From Mogibacterium sp. (GTDB taxonomy: Bacteria; Bacillota; Clostridia; Peptostreptococcales; Anaerovoracaceae): DNA of 8,727 nucleotides. Below, in pieces: positions 1 through 6,180 of the stretch. The DNA lies in the NCBI GenBank assembly GCA_021442505.1, contig JABUTC010000009.1, positions 1-8,727 on the forward strand, given 5' to 3'. The notes below the pieces were generated by a model. It did no database searches. It was not told where the DNA came from and saw only the letters and a list, made by a program, of their open reading frames with translations. Numbering within the stretch: the stretch's first letter is position 1; each line of letters starts with the position of its first letter. Both the position numbers and the translations under genes were made by a program.

Positions 1-156
1 CTGACTTTTATTAAATAGGGTTGTATGACTTGATGAATCGTTAATTTGTTGTATGGCAGAGTCCAACTCATTTAAGTAATCTAGAGTTTCTATAACAGCA
101 CGCTTAAATTGTTCATTATCGAATATAAAAGAAACCACTCTAGAATCCATACTCAT
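1..156 (-). CDS. Tape measure protein, N-terminal fragment (cut by window edge)
   Basis: The first 52 codons of a gene that continues past the left edge with no stop. The visible start, MSMDSRVVSFIFDNEQFKRA, followed by a leucine-rich helical stretch, matches the usual opening of siphophage tape measure proteins (a short beta-like RVV.F.FDN segment and then a helix). Such proteins fill the tail tube, set its length and are released at infection. Position supports this: it directly follows the two tail chaperones and the gp10-like gene. The ATG at 156 is chosen because AGAGG lies 9 bases upstream; the ATG at 150 is in frame but 15 bases from that site. The start overlaps the end of the preceding gene by 17 bases, which suggests translational coupling. 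Identification rests on the N-terminus and synteny only, since the bulk of the protein is outside the window. Confidence 0.8.
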   Translation of the reverse strand, partial: MSMDSRVVSFIFDNEQFKRAVIETLDYLNELDSAIQQINDSSSHTTLFNKSQ

Positions 157-520
157 TTCCGTTTACCTCTTTCCATAAACTCTCAATAACATCTCCCAAC
201 GCCTCTGATAGCGTTTCATCAACAAAAGGTCTAGGAGGGACGTATCCTCCACCAGACAAACCATGCCCGCATTCTATTAATACAATAACATTACAGCCGC
301 CCTCCAAATCATAATTGTGCCATTCCACGCCATTATCTAGTACAAAATAATTCCAAGACTCGGAAGCCAAACCACTATCAATCGGGGTTGCTTTTGCCAA
401 TGCCTCCATGCCGATTAAACCTATCTTGTCCAAAGAAATAGATGGCTCATACATTTCCATTTTGATAAGCCAATCCTTCGTTGTTCTCCAATCACCGCGT
501 TTGTCTACTATATGAAACAC
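140..520 (-). CDS. HK97 gp10-like tail/neck protein
   Basis: A protein of 126 residues starting at GTG, with AGAGG 8 bases upstream; the stop of the preceding chaperone gene is 4 bases before it. Features seen are an N-terminal GDW motif, a helix, a TPIDSG motif near residue 46, an aromatic W..Y strand region, and a late GHG...GGGYVPPRPFVDETL segment followed by a C-terminal helix. This is the pattern of the HK97 gp10-like family (tail completion or neck components that bind at the head-tail junction). Here it sits between the tail chaperones and the tape measure gene rather than beside the head closure genes. In my recollection this placement is common in Clostridia phages, but I could not check it. 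The family call is fairly secure; the exact role is inferred. Confidence 0.75.
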   Translation of the reverse strand: MFHIVDKRGDWRTTKDWLIKMEMYEPSISLDKIGLIGMEALAKATPIDSGLASESWNYFVLDNGVEWHNYDLEGGCNVIVLIECGHGLSGGGYVPPRPFVDETLSEALGDVIESLWKEVNGNEYGF

Positions 521-524
521 ATCA

Positions 525-1076
525 TTAACCTCTACTATTAAACTTAGCCCTTCTTTCTAGATTTATTAATTGGTTTTCACTTAAAATGCTATTTTTACTC
601 ATTTTATTGCCGCCAATATGCTCTTCGGCTTTTATACTACATATTCTTATTAATGTTAAAAGCCGATTTAAATGCCATTTTTCACATTCGAGCGGTATAT
701 TGTATAAAACCATCCAATAATAAATCAATTCGGATGTTATTATTTCCGAAGATTTTTTTTGTTGTTTTTTTTCTCGAAACCAGGTAGCGCTCATAGGAGA
801 TTCGATATACTCTTTTACCGAAGAAAAGTTTTCGTTTGTAAAGGCAGAATAAACGTTTTCATTAACATCGTTTATAGTCATACATTTAATGTAATCCATG
901 GTTTGTTCTACGGTCTTTTCTTCGCTCTTAAATAAAAATGGAATTTTCCATTTCGATTCCCACTTAGAAACAGAAATAAGAGAATGCTCCAATTTAATTT
1001 TTGTTTCTTTTATTAAAAAAAAACGATTCTCTTTATTATCAAACATCTCGGTTTCCGGAACTGTAATCGTTATCAT
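525..1076 (-). CDS. Distal tail assembly chaperone
   Basis: A protein of 183 residues opening MITITVPETEMFD, with SLISVSKWESKWKIPFLFK around residues 32-50, TVEQTMDYIKCMT near 55-67, and an internal SELIYYWMV segment. This pattern is typical of the second tail assembly chaperone in Firmicutes siphophages, which keeps tape measure and tail tube proteins assembly-ready and is not part of the virion. The ATG lies 2 bases after the stop of the first chaperone and has only a weak GGGA-type binding site, so it is probably translated by coupling to that gene. It lies in the -1 frame of its neighbour, but one TGA separates the open frames, so no simple fusion protein is produced. The C-terminal third is basic and lysine-rich. 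The family call rests on remembered sequence pattern and gene position. Confidence 0.75.
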   Translation of the reverse strand: MITITVPETEMFDNKENRFFLIKETKIKLEHSLISVSKWESKWKIPFLFKSEEKTVEQTMDYIKCMTINDVNENVYSAFTNENFSSVKEYIESPMSATWFREKKQQKKSSEIITSELIYYWMVLYNIPLECEKWHLNRLLTLIRICSIKAEEHIGGNKMSKNSILSENQLINLERRAKFNSRG

Positions 1077-1078
1077 TT

Positions 1079-1477
1079 CTAATTCCCATCACCTGCTATT
1101 TTTTTTATTTCACTTTCAAACTCGGCAGGGAACAGAGATTTAATAAATTCTCCAGCATATTTTGCATCCGTGCATATTTCCCACAAAAGTTCGGAATATG
1201 CCTCAGACTGTTCAAATTCATCTCGAATCTCCTGATTTTTAATAAACCGTTTACCATCATCGGACTTCCTACCAACGGCAGTGAGTAATATCTCCTTAAA
1301 ATTTTTCATAATTTCAGGGTTGTCCTTGCTTTCAATGATTCTATTTAAATAAACGCCGTATCCCCCTTTAACCGAGTGGGCCATTTCAAGAATTTCAGCC
1401 CTACTTAAATTAAAATAGAATTTCTCTTCTATAACATCGCCATCATATGTCTTATACTTTATAGTTTTTGTTATCAT
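1079..1477 (-). CDS. Proximal tail assembly chaperone
   Basis: A protein of about 132 residues, starting MITKTIKYKTYDGD and rich in alpha-helix (LSRAEILEMAHS, then a helical body with ELLWEICTDAKYAGEFIKSLFP near the C-terminus). This is the usual form and position of the first tail assembly chaperone, between the major tail protein and the second chaperone. The start at 1477 is preferred because AAGGAG at 1489-1494 lies 11 bases upstream; an in-frame TTG at 1498 would overlap this site and has no binding site of its own. The gene lies just downstream of a hairpin attenuator, so it should be expressed well below the major tail protein. Near its end is a run of eight adenines on the coding strand. 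The assignment combines sequence resemblance and synteny. Confidence 0.72.
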   Translation of the reverse strand: MITKTIKYKTYDGDVIEEKFYFNLSRAEILEMAHSVKGGYGVYLNRIIESKDNPEIMKNFKEILLTAVGRKSDDGKRFIKNQEIRDEFEQSEAYSELLWEICTDAKYAGEFIKSLFPAEFESEIKKIAGDGN

Positions 1478-1508
1478 GTTAGTGGTGTCTCCTTTCAAAC
1501 ATTAATAA

Positions 1509-1537
1509 AGGGACTCCATTTTGAATCTGGAGTCCCT
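1509..1537 (-). terminator. Hairpin attenuator after the major tail protein gene
   Basis: A perfect 10-bp inverted repeat (1509-1518 with 1528-1537; core GGGACTCCA/TGGAGTCCC) with a 9-base loop. On the transcribed minus strand the 3' arm is followed by TTTATTAAT, an imperfect uridine-rich tract. It starts about 14 bases after the stop of the major tail protein and ends before the binding site of the first chaperone. Because needed tail genes lie beyond it, it is more likely a leaky terminator that lowers downstream expression than a full stop. Confidence 0.75.
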
Positions 1538-1550
1538 AAAAGCGAGAATG

Positions 1551-2264
1551 CTAATTCGACGTAAACAGATTATAAACCTCTTCAGGAAGAGGAAGTCTTG
1601 GTTCTGTTGCCGCATTTACTGTGTAACCATCTTCATCAACGGTATTCGCATCGGTTCCGTAAAGAATGTCCTCAAGAGCTTTAACCTTATCCGAATCAAT
1701 TTCTTCGTTTGTCGTATCAATCGTGAGAACGGATGTTGGTTTGAATGTGCCCGGAACGGTGTTTGGAATACTAACAGGCGTTGTAGTAAATGTCCATGAC
1801 ATTTCGATCGCTTCCGGTGAATCGTTAACGGTCTTGTAACCTCTTTCAGAAGGTGAGGCCGTACATCCATAAACCAGATGAATCTTATATCCATAGTCGT
1901 TTGACATCGTATCATTTCCAACAATTGTTCTGTAAGAAAGTCCGAAGGTCTTTCTACTCTGCTGTCCGGCAACTACACCGGAAACGATTTCCTTGGAACC
2001 GTCGCATTCCATCCATTCATCGGGGTATGTGTAAGCAGTAATCGTTCCACCAAATTCTTCAGCCGATCTAAGCGATAAATATTTTACGTTATCCGCAAAC
2101 AGCTTAGTTTCTTCAGCACCGGAAGGCGATTCTGTAACTCCAGTAAGTCCACTCCAAGCGACACCGCTAGGATATGTTGTACCCGAAATAGGGTAAAGAA
2201 CTCCACGGTCGGTACCGGTTTCATAAAGATGCTCACCCGGCAGATCCCATTTAATTCTAGCCAT
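1551..2264 (-). CDS. Major tail protein (tail tube subunit)
   Basis: A protein of 237 residues starting MARIKWDLPGEHLYETGTDR. Recognisable segments in order are GVLYP (residues 21-25), GVAWSGLTGVTESPSGAEET near 34-53, LFADNVKYLSL, the EEFGGTITAYTYPDEW block, GQQSRKTFGLSYRT, and a late beta-rich region with SPEAIEMSWTFTTTPV. This is the well-known layout of major tail tube proteins in Firmicutes siphophages: an Ig-free, mostly beta-stranded subunit that stacks as hexameric rings. The C-terminal 60 residues (from about TFKPTSVLTIDTT) are acidic and may be surface-exposed. The ATG has AAAGGAG about 9 bases upstream, overlapping the stop of the preceding terminator gene. A strong attenuator follows, consistent with this being one of the most abundant products. 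Confidence 0.92.
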   Translation of the reverse strand: MARIKWDLPGEHLYETGTDRGVLYPISGTTYPSGVAWSGLTGVTESPSGAEETKLFADNVKYLSLRSAEEFGGTITAYTYPDEWMECDGSKEIVSGVVAGQQSRKTFGLSYRTIVGNDTMSNDYGYKIHLVYGCTASPSERGYKTVNDSPEAIEMSWTFTTTPVSIPNTVPGTFKPTSVLTIDTTNEEIDSDKVKALEDILYGTDANTVDEDGYTVNAATEPRLPLPEEVYNLFTSN

Positions 2265-2278
2265 AAAATATCACTCCT

Positions 2279-2617
2279 TTAAAAGTACATAGTAAAAACC
2301 CAGTGGTTAAGATTGTCGGATGTAAAAAATCTTGTAAACGAGCACAACGGCTGTGTGAACAAAATATCATCTGGAATCTTACTGTCTGGATTTCTGTCAA
2401 TAATGGTTATGCTATAGGCTTTCGAGCCTAAATATAATTTATCGTTTGCATAAACCGGTCGTATGTTAGACAAGTTGTAAACGATAGAAGGGTACGACAT
2501 TTTTACGGAGACTGGAGGTTGAAAATATACTTCTTCTTTAGAAAAGCCATTTCGTTCCATAACATCTTCAAGAACTTTCTGTAAAGCGATTCTTCTATTC
2601 GGCCGTTCACTCGCCAT
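2279..2617 (-). CDS. Tail terminator-like protein
   Basis: A protein of about 112 residues from the ATG at 2617. Seen in order: a basic N-terminus with a helix (RRIALQKVLEDVMER), VYFQPPVSVKMSYPSIVYNL near the middle, YSITIIDRNPDSKIPDDIL, and the ending DNLNHWVFTMYF. This is the mixed alpha/beta pattern of phage tail terminator proteins, which cap the tail tube and join it to the neck. Position just upstream of the major tail protein is the classical one. The start at 2617 is chosen because GGAGG at 2626-2630 lies 8 bases before it; an in-frame TTG at 2632 overlaps that site. The start overlaps the end of the previous gene by 11 bases, so coupling is likely. Confidence 0.8.
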   Translation of the reverse strand: MASERPNRRIALQKVLEDVMERNGFSKEEVYFQPPVSVKMSYPSIVYNLSNIRPVYANDKLYLGSKAYSITIIDRNPDSKIPDDILFTQPLCSFTRFFTSDNLNHWVFTMYF

Positions 2618-2921
2618 TCCAAACACCTCCAAGCGTTATGTTAAGTCTAGGATACGCGACATCAACGTTCGTAGCCTTCCATTTACTTCCCATCCATTCG
2701 ACATAACGTATGTTGTGAAAGTTTTCATTAGCGTATGGATCCGCAACGATGCTAATACTATTGGTAAGCGAAATATCATCATTAAGATTGCCGCTTGTCT
2801 CAAGTCTTCTGGCATTTCTTGTAACATCTCCATAATATGTTCGTTCTATTATCTCTTCGATAACAACACCGTCAGACTTAGTCATTACAGCAAATCCTAT
2901 CTTACCTCCAAACCTAGCCAT
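2607..2921 (-). CDS. Head closure/head-tail connector-like protein
   Basis: A protein of 104 residues starting MARFGGKIGFAV, followed by VIEEIIERTYYGDVTRN, a central SISIVADPYANENFHNIRYVEW block and a C-terminal YPRLNITLGGVWNG. This small beta-rich protein is a familiar conserved neighbour of the capsid and tail terminator genes in Clostridia siphophages. The fold expected at this place is that of a head closure (stopper) protein, which binds the portal/connector end after DNA packaging. That function is inferred from position, size and beta pattern; I cannot see a diagnostic motif. The ATG has AAGGAG about 11 bases upstream. The leader and first codons closely resemble those of the major tail protein. 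Confidence 0.68.
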   Translation of the reverse strand: MARFGGKIGFAVMTKSDGVVIEEIIERTYYGDVTRNARRLETSGNLNDDISLTNSISIVADPYANENFHNIRYVEWMGSKWKATNVDVAYPRLNITLGGVWNGE

Positions 2922-2954
2922 AAAAATATCATCTCCTTATTCGTCGTCAGATTC

Positions 2955-2974
2955 GCCTGGATCATTCTCCAGGC
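2955..2974 (-). promoter_or_regulatory. GC-rich hairpin directly after the capsid stop codon
   Basis: A 6-bp inverted repeat (GCCTGG/CCAGGC) with an 8-base loop, starting immediately after the TAA of the protease/capsid gene. No uridine tract follows on the minus strand, so it is not a normal intrinsic terminator. It may stabilise the capsid mRNA. It could also stimulate ribosomal frameshifting, because a T4 run in the last codons lies 6 bases upstream of the stem. Confidence 0.5.
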
Positions 2975-4798
2975 TTACTGAAAAGACATTTCAACAGCAA
3001 TTGCTGATTTAGGTCTTGTCAGAGCTCCGGACATTCTCGATTCAATTAGGTACTTGAACTGGTTATAGTCAATGTCGAAATCGTCGAACATGTTCAGTTC
3101 GCCACCCTTATCAGTACCGACATTGTAGTCATTAAGGTCAACCACAATTCCGACCAGTTCTCTTTCCTTAGTATCAACCGTTCTCTTCTGGTTCTTAAAT
3201 ACTGATACCGGAATAATATCATTAACCATAAGCTCGCTGGCAAGTTCTGCCTTCGACTTCCACACTCTTTCACCAATGCTGTTTCTCTTCAGCAGAGCTC
3301 TGGTCAGGAACCACTTATTACAATACAGAACAGTATTTCCGGAACCTTCGTAATCTTCCTGTGCAACAATGATTGAATCAACGATAGCATCAACCTTCTC
3401 ATCAAACGTTGATGACTGAGCTAATGTTGACAGGGCCGAAATCGTAAACAGTTCCGAGTCTGTCCATACAGGTCTGATATGCTGCGGATTAATCTTGTCT
3501 GGGTCTTCGAGGGTTCTGCCATCTCCGATGAGGATCGCTCTTGCGATTTCCTCATTCAACATCATCTTCATCTCATTCTTAATCCAAACGATAACATCAA
3601 ACGATGTGATATCAACAATATCATCTCTATCAAACTTCTGCTTCTTGTAAACAGTCTGAGGAGTTGTTTCTCTCTTAAGCAGATTGATTACTTCTTCTTT
3701 CTTGAGGTTACCCTTAATATAACCTCTAGCTCTTGCCTCATCCATTGTGATGTCGGCAAAAATGGTCTTAACTCTTGCAAATGGGCTCTGATGAACTCCA
3801 CTCATTACTTTATTGACCCATTCCTGGTCTCTCTTAATAAACTCAGGAATATCATTCAGGTTTCTTGCTTCCGGGAACAGATAGTCAATGTTTGAAATAC
3901 CATATGTAACGTCATTGCCAGCATTATCCGTTACCGTATGCGTAAGGGTGGCGTCTTCACCCATTACATTTGTAAATGCGTGTCTCAGACTTCCACATCT
4001 CTTAGCTTCTGAGAAAATGTCTTCCATCGCCGAATGGCTAAGGACTTCTGTGTCATTGTACATCTCATCATCGAAAATATTATGTTTCATGTTTGGATCT
4101 TCTCCTCCTGCTTCGCCGTCGGCTGTTACTCCTGCATCTTCGAGAGCCTGACCGATCATAAAATAAACTACATTCTTCTGCTCGTCAGTAAATTCATCAA
4201 ACACGTCCTTTACTGTTCTATCGTTTCCTGTTGCCATATTTTCTCCTTCTGCATGCTGCAAATTTTCTTCTTTATCTTCTTCGGTTTCTTCTACTTCTTT
4301 CTGTTCTTCAGCAATATCTTCTTCGACTTCTTCATCAGAATGCTGAAATACGGTAAGATTTTCCCCAGAGTAAATGATGGCTTCTTCGTCAATCATTTCT
4401 CCATGGACTATTACAGAATCAATAAAGGCACCGGGATTGGCTCCCGCAAGAACCAAACTAACTTCTCTAATAGCACCATGAAGAACATCTCCACCATGCT
4501 GTTTGAGCTGGTTGGCATAAATAGAAAGGGCAGTGATATCCCCGTGTCTAACCTGCTCCTTGGCATTATTTGCCATTTCGGTATCATTAAATGAGCAATA
4601 AGCATAAACGCCATCATCTCTGTTTTCCAGGCATGCGTGTCCTAAAACATTTGTCGGATCGTTATGCTGGTGATTCCAAACAAGAGGAACGGTCTGTCCA
4701 TCGTTATGGGCAAATGCGTCTTTCCTTATCGTTCTTCCATCGGAACAGGGTATATCGTTTCTAGTAGCCCAACCACTAAAATCGTATTTTCTTCCCAT
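2975..4798 (-). CDS. Prohead protease-major capsid protein fusion (HK97 type)
   Basis: A single reading frame of 607 residues joins two normally separate head genes. Residues 1 to about 130 form an S78/HK97-type prohead protease: His43 or His45 in VWNHQHND, Ser92 in TALSIYA and Glu112 in REVSLVLAGANPG fit the expected catalytic residues. Residues about 154-187 are extremely acidic (glutamate-rich linker). Residues 188-236 hold a helical segment (TVKDVFDEFTDEQKNVVYFMIGQ... region) resembling a capsid delta or scaffold domain. From MKHNIFDDEMYND at 237 to the end is an HK97-fold major capsid protein, with the late ESRMSGALTRPKSAIAVE segment typical of this group. The ATG at 4798 has a strong AAGGAGG 10 bases upstream. 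Strong internal binding sites before Met188 and Met237 suggest capsid protein is also made alone. Self-cleavage would otherwise have to free every subunit from its own protease. Confidence 0.92.
   Translation of the reverse strand: MGRKYDFSGWATRNDIPCSDGRTIRKDAFAHNDGQTVPLVWNHQHNDPTNVLGHACLENRDDGVYAYCSFNDTEMANNAKEQVRHGDITALSIYANQLKQHGGDVLHGAIREVSLVLAGANPGAFIDSVIVHGEMIDEEAIIYSGENLTVFQHSDEEVEEDIAEEQKEVEETEEDKEENLQHAEGENMATGNDRTVKDVFDEFTDEQKNVVYFMIGQALEDAGVTADGEAGGEDPNMKHNIFDDEMYNDTEVLSHSAMEDIFSEAKRCGSLRHAFTNVMGEDATLTHTVTDNAGNDVTYGISNIDYLFPEARNLNDIPEFIKRDQEWVNKVMSGVHQSPFARVKTIFADITMDEARARGYIKGNLKKEEVINLLKRETTPQTVYKKQKFDRDDIVDITSFDVIVWIKNEMKMMLNEEIARAILIGDGRTLEDPDKINPQHIRPVWTDSELFTISALSTLAQSSTFDEKVDAIVDSIIVAQEDYEGSGNTVLYCNKWFLTRALLKRNSIGERVWKSKAELASELMVNDIIPVSVFKNQKRTVDTKERELVGIVVDLNDYNVGTDKGGELNMFDDFDIDYNQFKYLIESRMSGALTRPKSAIAVEMSFQ
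4235..4248 (-). promoter_or_regulatory. Internal Shine-Dalgarno and in-frame ATG (Met188) in the capsid fusion
   Basis: AAGGAG (complement of 4243-4248) lies 5 bases before an in-frame ATG (complement of 4235-4237), codon 188 of the fusion gene. It sits exactly between the acidic linker after the protease and the delta-like helical segment. Initiation here would give a protein of about 420 residues, delta domain plus capsid, without protease. The glutamate codons GAAGGAGAA could create such a site by chance, so its use is inferred. Confidence 0.5.
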
Positions 4799-4813
4799 TT
4801 TGAATTTTCCTCC

Positions 4814-4864
4814 TTAGACCTCTTTCTTTGAATTTTTAAAGGTTTTTTTATCTCTTTTTTTCAT
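4814..4864 (-). CDS. Possible lysine-rich leader mini-ORF before the capsid gene
   Basis: A 16-codon open frame, MKKRDKKTFKNSKKEV, lies in the 83-base gap between portal and protease/capsid genes. Its TAA overlaps the AAGGAGG binding site of the capsid gene, the geometry expected of a coupled leader peptide. About half of its residues are basic (eight Lys, one Arg). Against it: no clear binding site precedes its ATG, and an A-rich spacer easily codes lysines by chance. It could be a leader, a remnant of an older gene end, or just spacer. Confidence 0.22.
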   Translation of the reverse strand: MKKRDKKTFKNSKKEV

Positions 4865-4881
4865 AAGAACTTAGTCTTTTG

Positions 4882-6174
4882 TTAAACATTAATTTCACTA
4901 ACTGGCGTATCAAACGGATTCTCCTCCGAATTATAATTCTCAGCATATGGATCTTCCGTTTCTTCATCATATCCTATTTCTTCAGGCATCATGGCCGTAT
5001 TACCATCACTGATGTTTGAATTATTTAACATATCGGCTTTTGGGTCTTCTGAAGGTCTCATTCCAAGCTTCTGTCTAACCTCATTAGATGACATAATCTC
5101 GTTTCTAGTAAGCTTATCCGCTATTTCGGCTATCTGATCGATAGCCGCAAGCTTAAATGGATCCATAAAGAAACAAATAGACTGCCCTTGTGTTCTGGCA
5201 GTCTTTGTCAAAAACGAAACTTTCATGCTATCTGTAATAGCCGTAAGTATTGGCTCTATTATGCTGTTCATGTAATTGTTCTGCTTCTGGGGATCAGCGG
5301 AACCATTTAAAACCTCAGTCGTTATGCCCATCTGACTATAGAACATGTTTGTCAAATACTCAACTTGAGTCATAAGATTGTTCTCTATCGGTCTATTGAG
5401 CTGGGTTATATGTTCTGTAGCATCCGAATACGCTATACCAAATTTGGAATTGGCAAGCTGCTCTTCAATCTGGTTTCTTCTCGCCTCAGCCTGTTCTCTT
5501 CTGGCCTGACTCTTAATCACGTAAGGTAACTGAATGATTAAGTCAAGTTTTCCGGAACCCGACTGTTCATCAATATCGTCTAAAAGATTTAACTTTCTAA
5601 CCAATCGCTGCATTGTTGAGTTTGGCTCATTCATAATAGAATAAAACGGGTTTTCAACTATTGCCACATTCTTTTTTGGTAAAATAATTTCTTCGTGTTT
5701 TCCCGTTCTATCATTATAAACATTAACCTTAATATGATCGGGAAACCACTCAACAATCTTGGCGGTTCTCATTGATAAAATATCAAAAGTGTTATTATTC
5801 ACAATACTAATGTTCGTATCAATTGGAACTATGGCTACAGCGCCTTCATTCAACATAGACATGACAACATCCTGAATAAACGCTCTTCCAGTCTGGTCTT
5901 TATTAGCCTTTGTAGTTAAGCAGTCATTTAGTGACGTGTTGCAGTCACCAATATATCTTTCACTTTCATCCAATCGAACATGTTTAATCTTTATAGACGC
6001 GGCGTCAACAGAAAATCTATTTATAACCGACGTCACAATAGAACGCTCATAACCTCGTGTTAATCTGGGTCGATCCGGACGTCTAGAATATCCGACGCCG
6101 TAGTCGTGAGCAAAGCTTGGATCTTTGTTTCTGAAAGCATTCCAAGCGTGTTGTAGTCTTTCTCCTAGTGCCAT
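4882..6174 (-). CDS. Portal protein
   Basis: A protein of 430 residues of the HK97/SPP1-like portal group, the dodecameric ring at one capsid vertex through which DNA is packaged and ejected and which nucleates procapsid assembly. Seen in order: an N-terminal YERSIVTSVINRFSVDAAS segment, GRAFIQDVVMSMLNEGAVAIVPI, a wing region with YNDRTGKHEEI, a Q/R/E-rich helix (about 220-245), FGIAYSDATEHITQLNRPIENN, then MFYSQMGITTEVLNGSADPQ, the helix NYMNSIIEPILTAI, QSICFFMDPFKL and an NEIMSSNEVRQKLGMRP segment near the C-terminus. The last 50 residues are acidic and poorly conserved-looking. The start at 6174 has AAAGG about 10 bases upstream and lies 6 bases after the stop of the preceding gene. An 83-base gap separates it from the protease/capsid gene. 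Confidence 0.93.
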   Translation of the reverse strand: MALGERLQHAWNAFRNKDPSFAHDYGVGYSRRPDRPRLTRGYERSIVTSVINRFSVDAASIKIKHVRLDESERYIGDCNTSLNDCLTTKANKDQTGRAFIQDVVMSMLNEGAVAIVPIDTNISIVNNNTFDILSMRTAKIVEWFPDHIKVNVYNDRTGKHEEIILPKKNVAIVENPFYSIMNEPNSTMQRLVRKLNLLDDIDEQSGSGKLDLIIQLPYVIKSQARREQAEARRNQIEEQLANSKFGIAYSDATEHITQLNRPIENNLMTQVEYLTNMFYSQMGITTEVLNGSADPQKQNNYMNSIIEPILTAITDSMKVSFLTKTARTQGQSICFFMDPFKLAAIDQIAEIADKLTRNEIMSSNEVRQKLGMRPSEDPKADMLNNSNISDGNTAMMPEEIGYDEETEDPYAENYNSEENPFDTPVSEINV

Positions 6175-6180
6175 ATACTA

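Noticed and set aside
525..1477. A single tail chaperone fusion made by -1 frameshifting at the A8 run
   Set aside because: A TGA follows three codons after the shift, before the second chaperone's frame is reached, so the fusion would need a second event.
1616..1972. A 118-codon minus-strand open frame inside the major tail protein gene
   Set aside because: It overlaps a well-recognised protein in another frame and has no family resemblance or convincing start site.
3479..4594. Long open frames on the plus strand opposite the protease/capsid gene (3479-3895, 3888-4151, 4034-4594)
   Set aside because: They lie opposite a strongly supported gene. Their proteins are Phe/Ile/Ser-rich with no recognisable motif, as expected from the complement of acidic, Lys-rich coding sequence.
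4799..4881. Terminator or promoter in the portal-capsid gap
   Set aside because: Only a weak CTTT/AAAG pairing and A/T runs are visible. I see no stable stem and no convincing -35/-10 pair.
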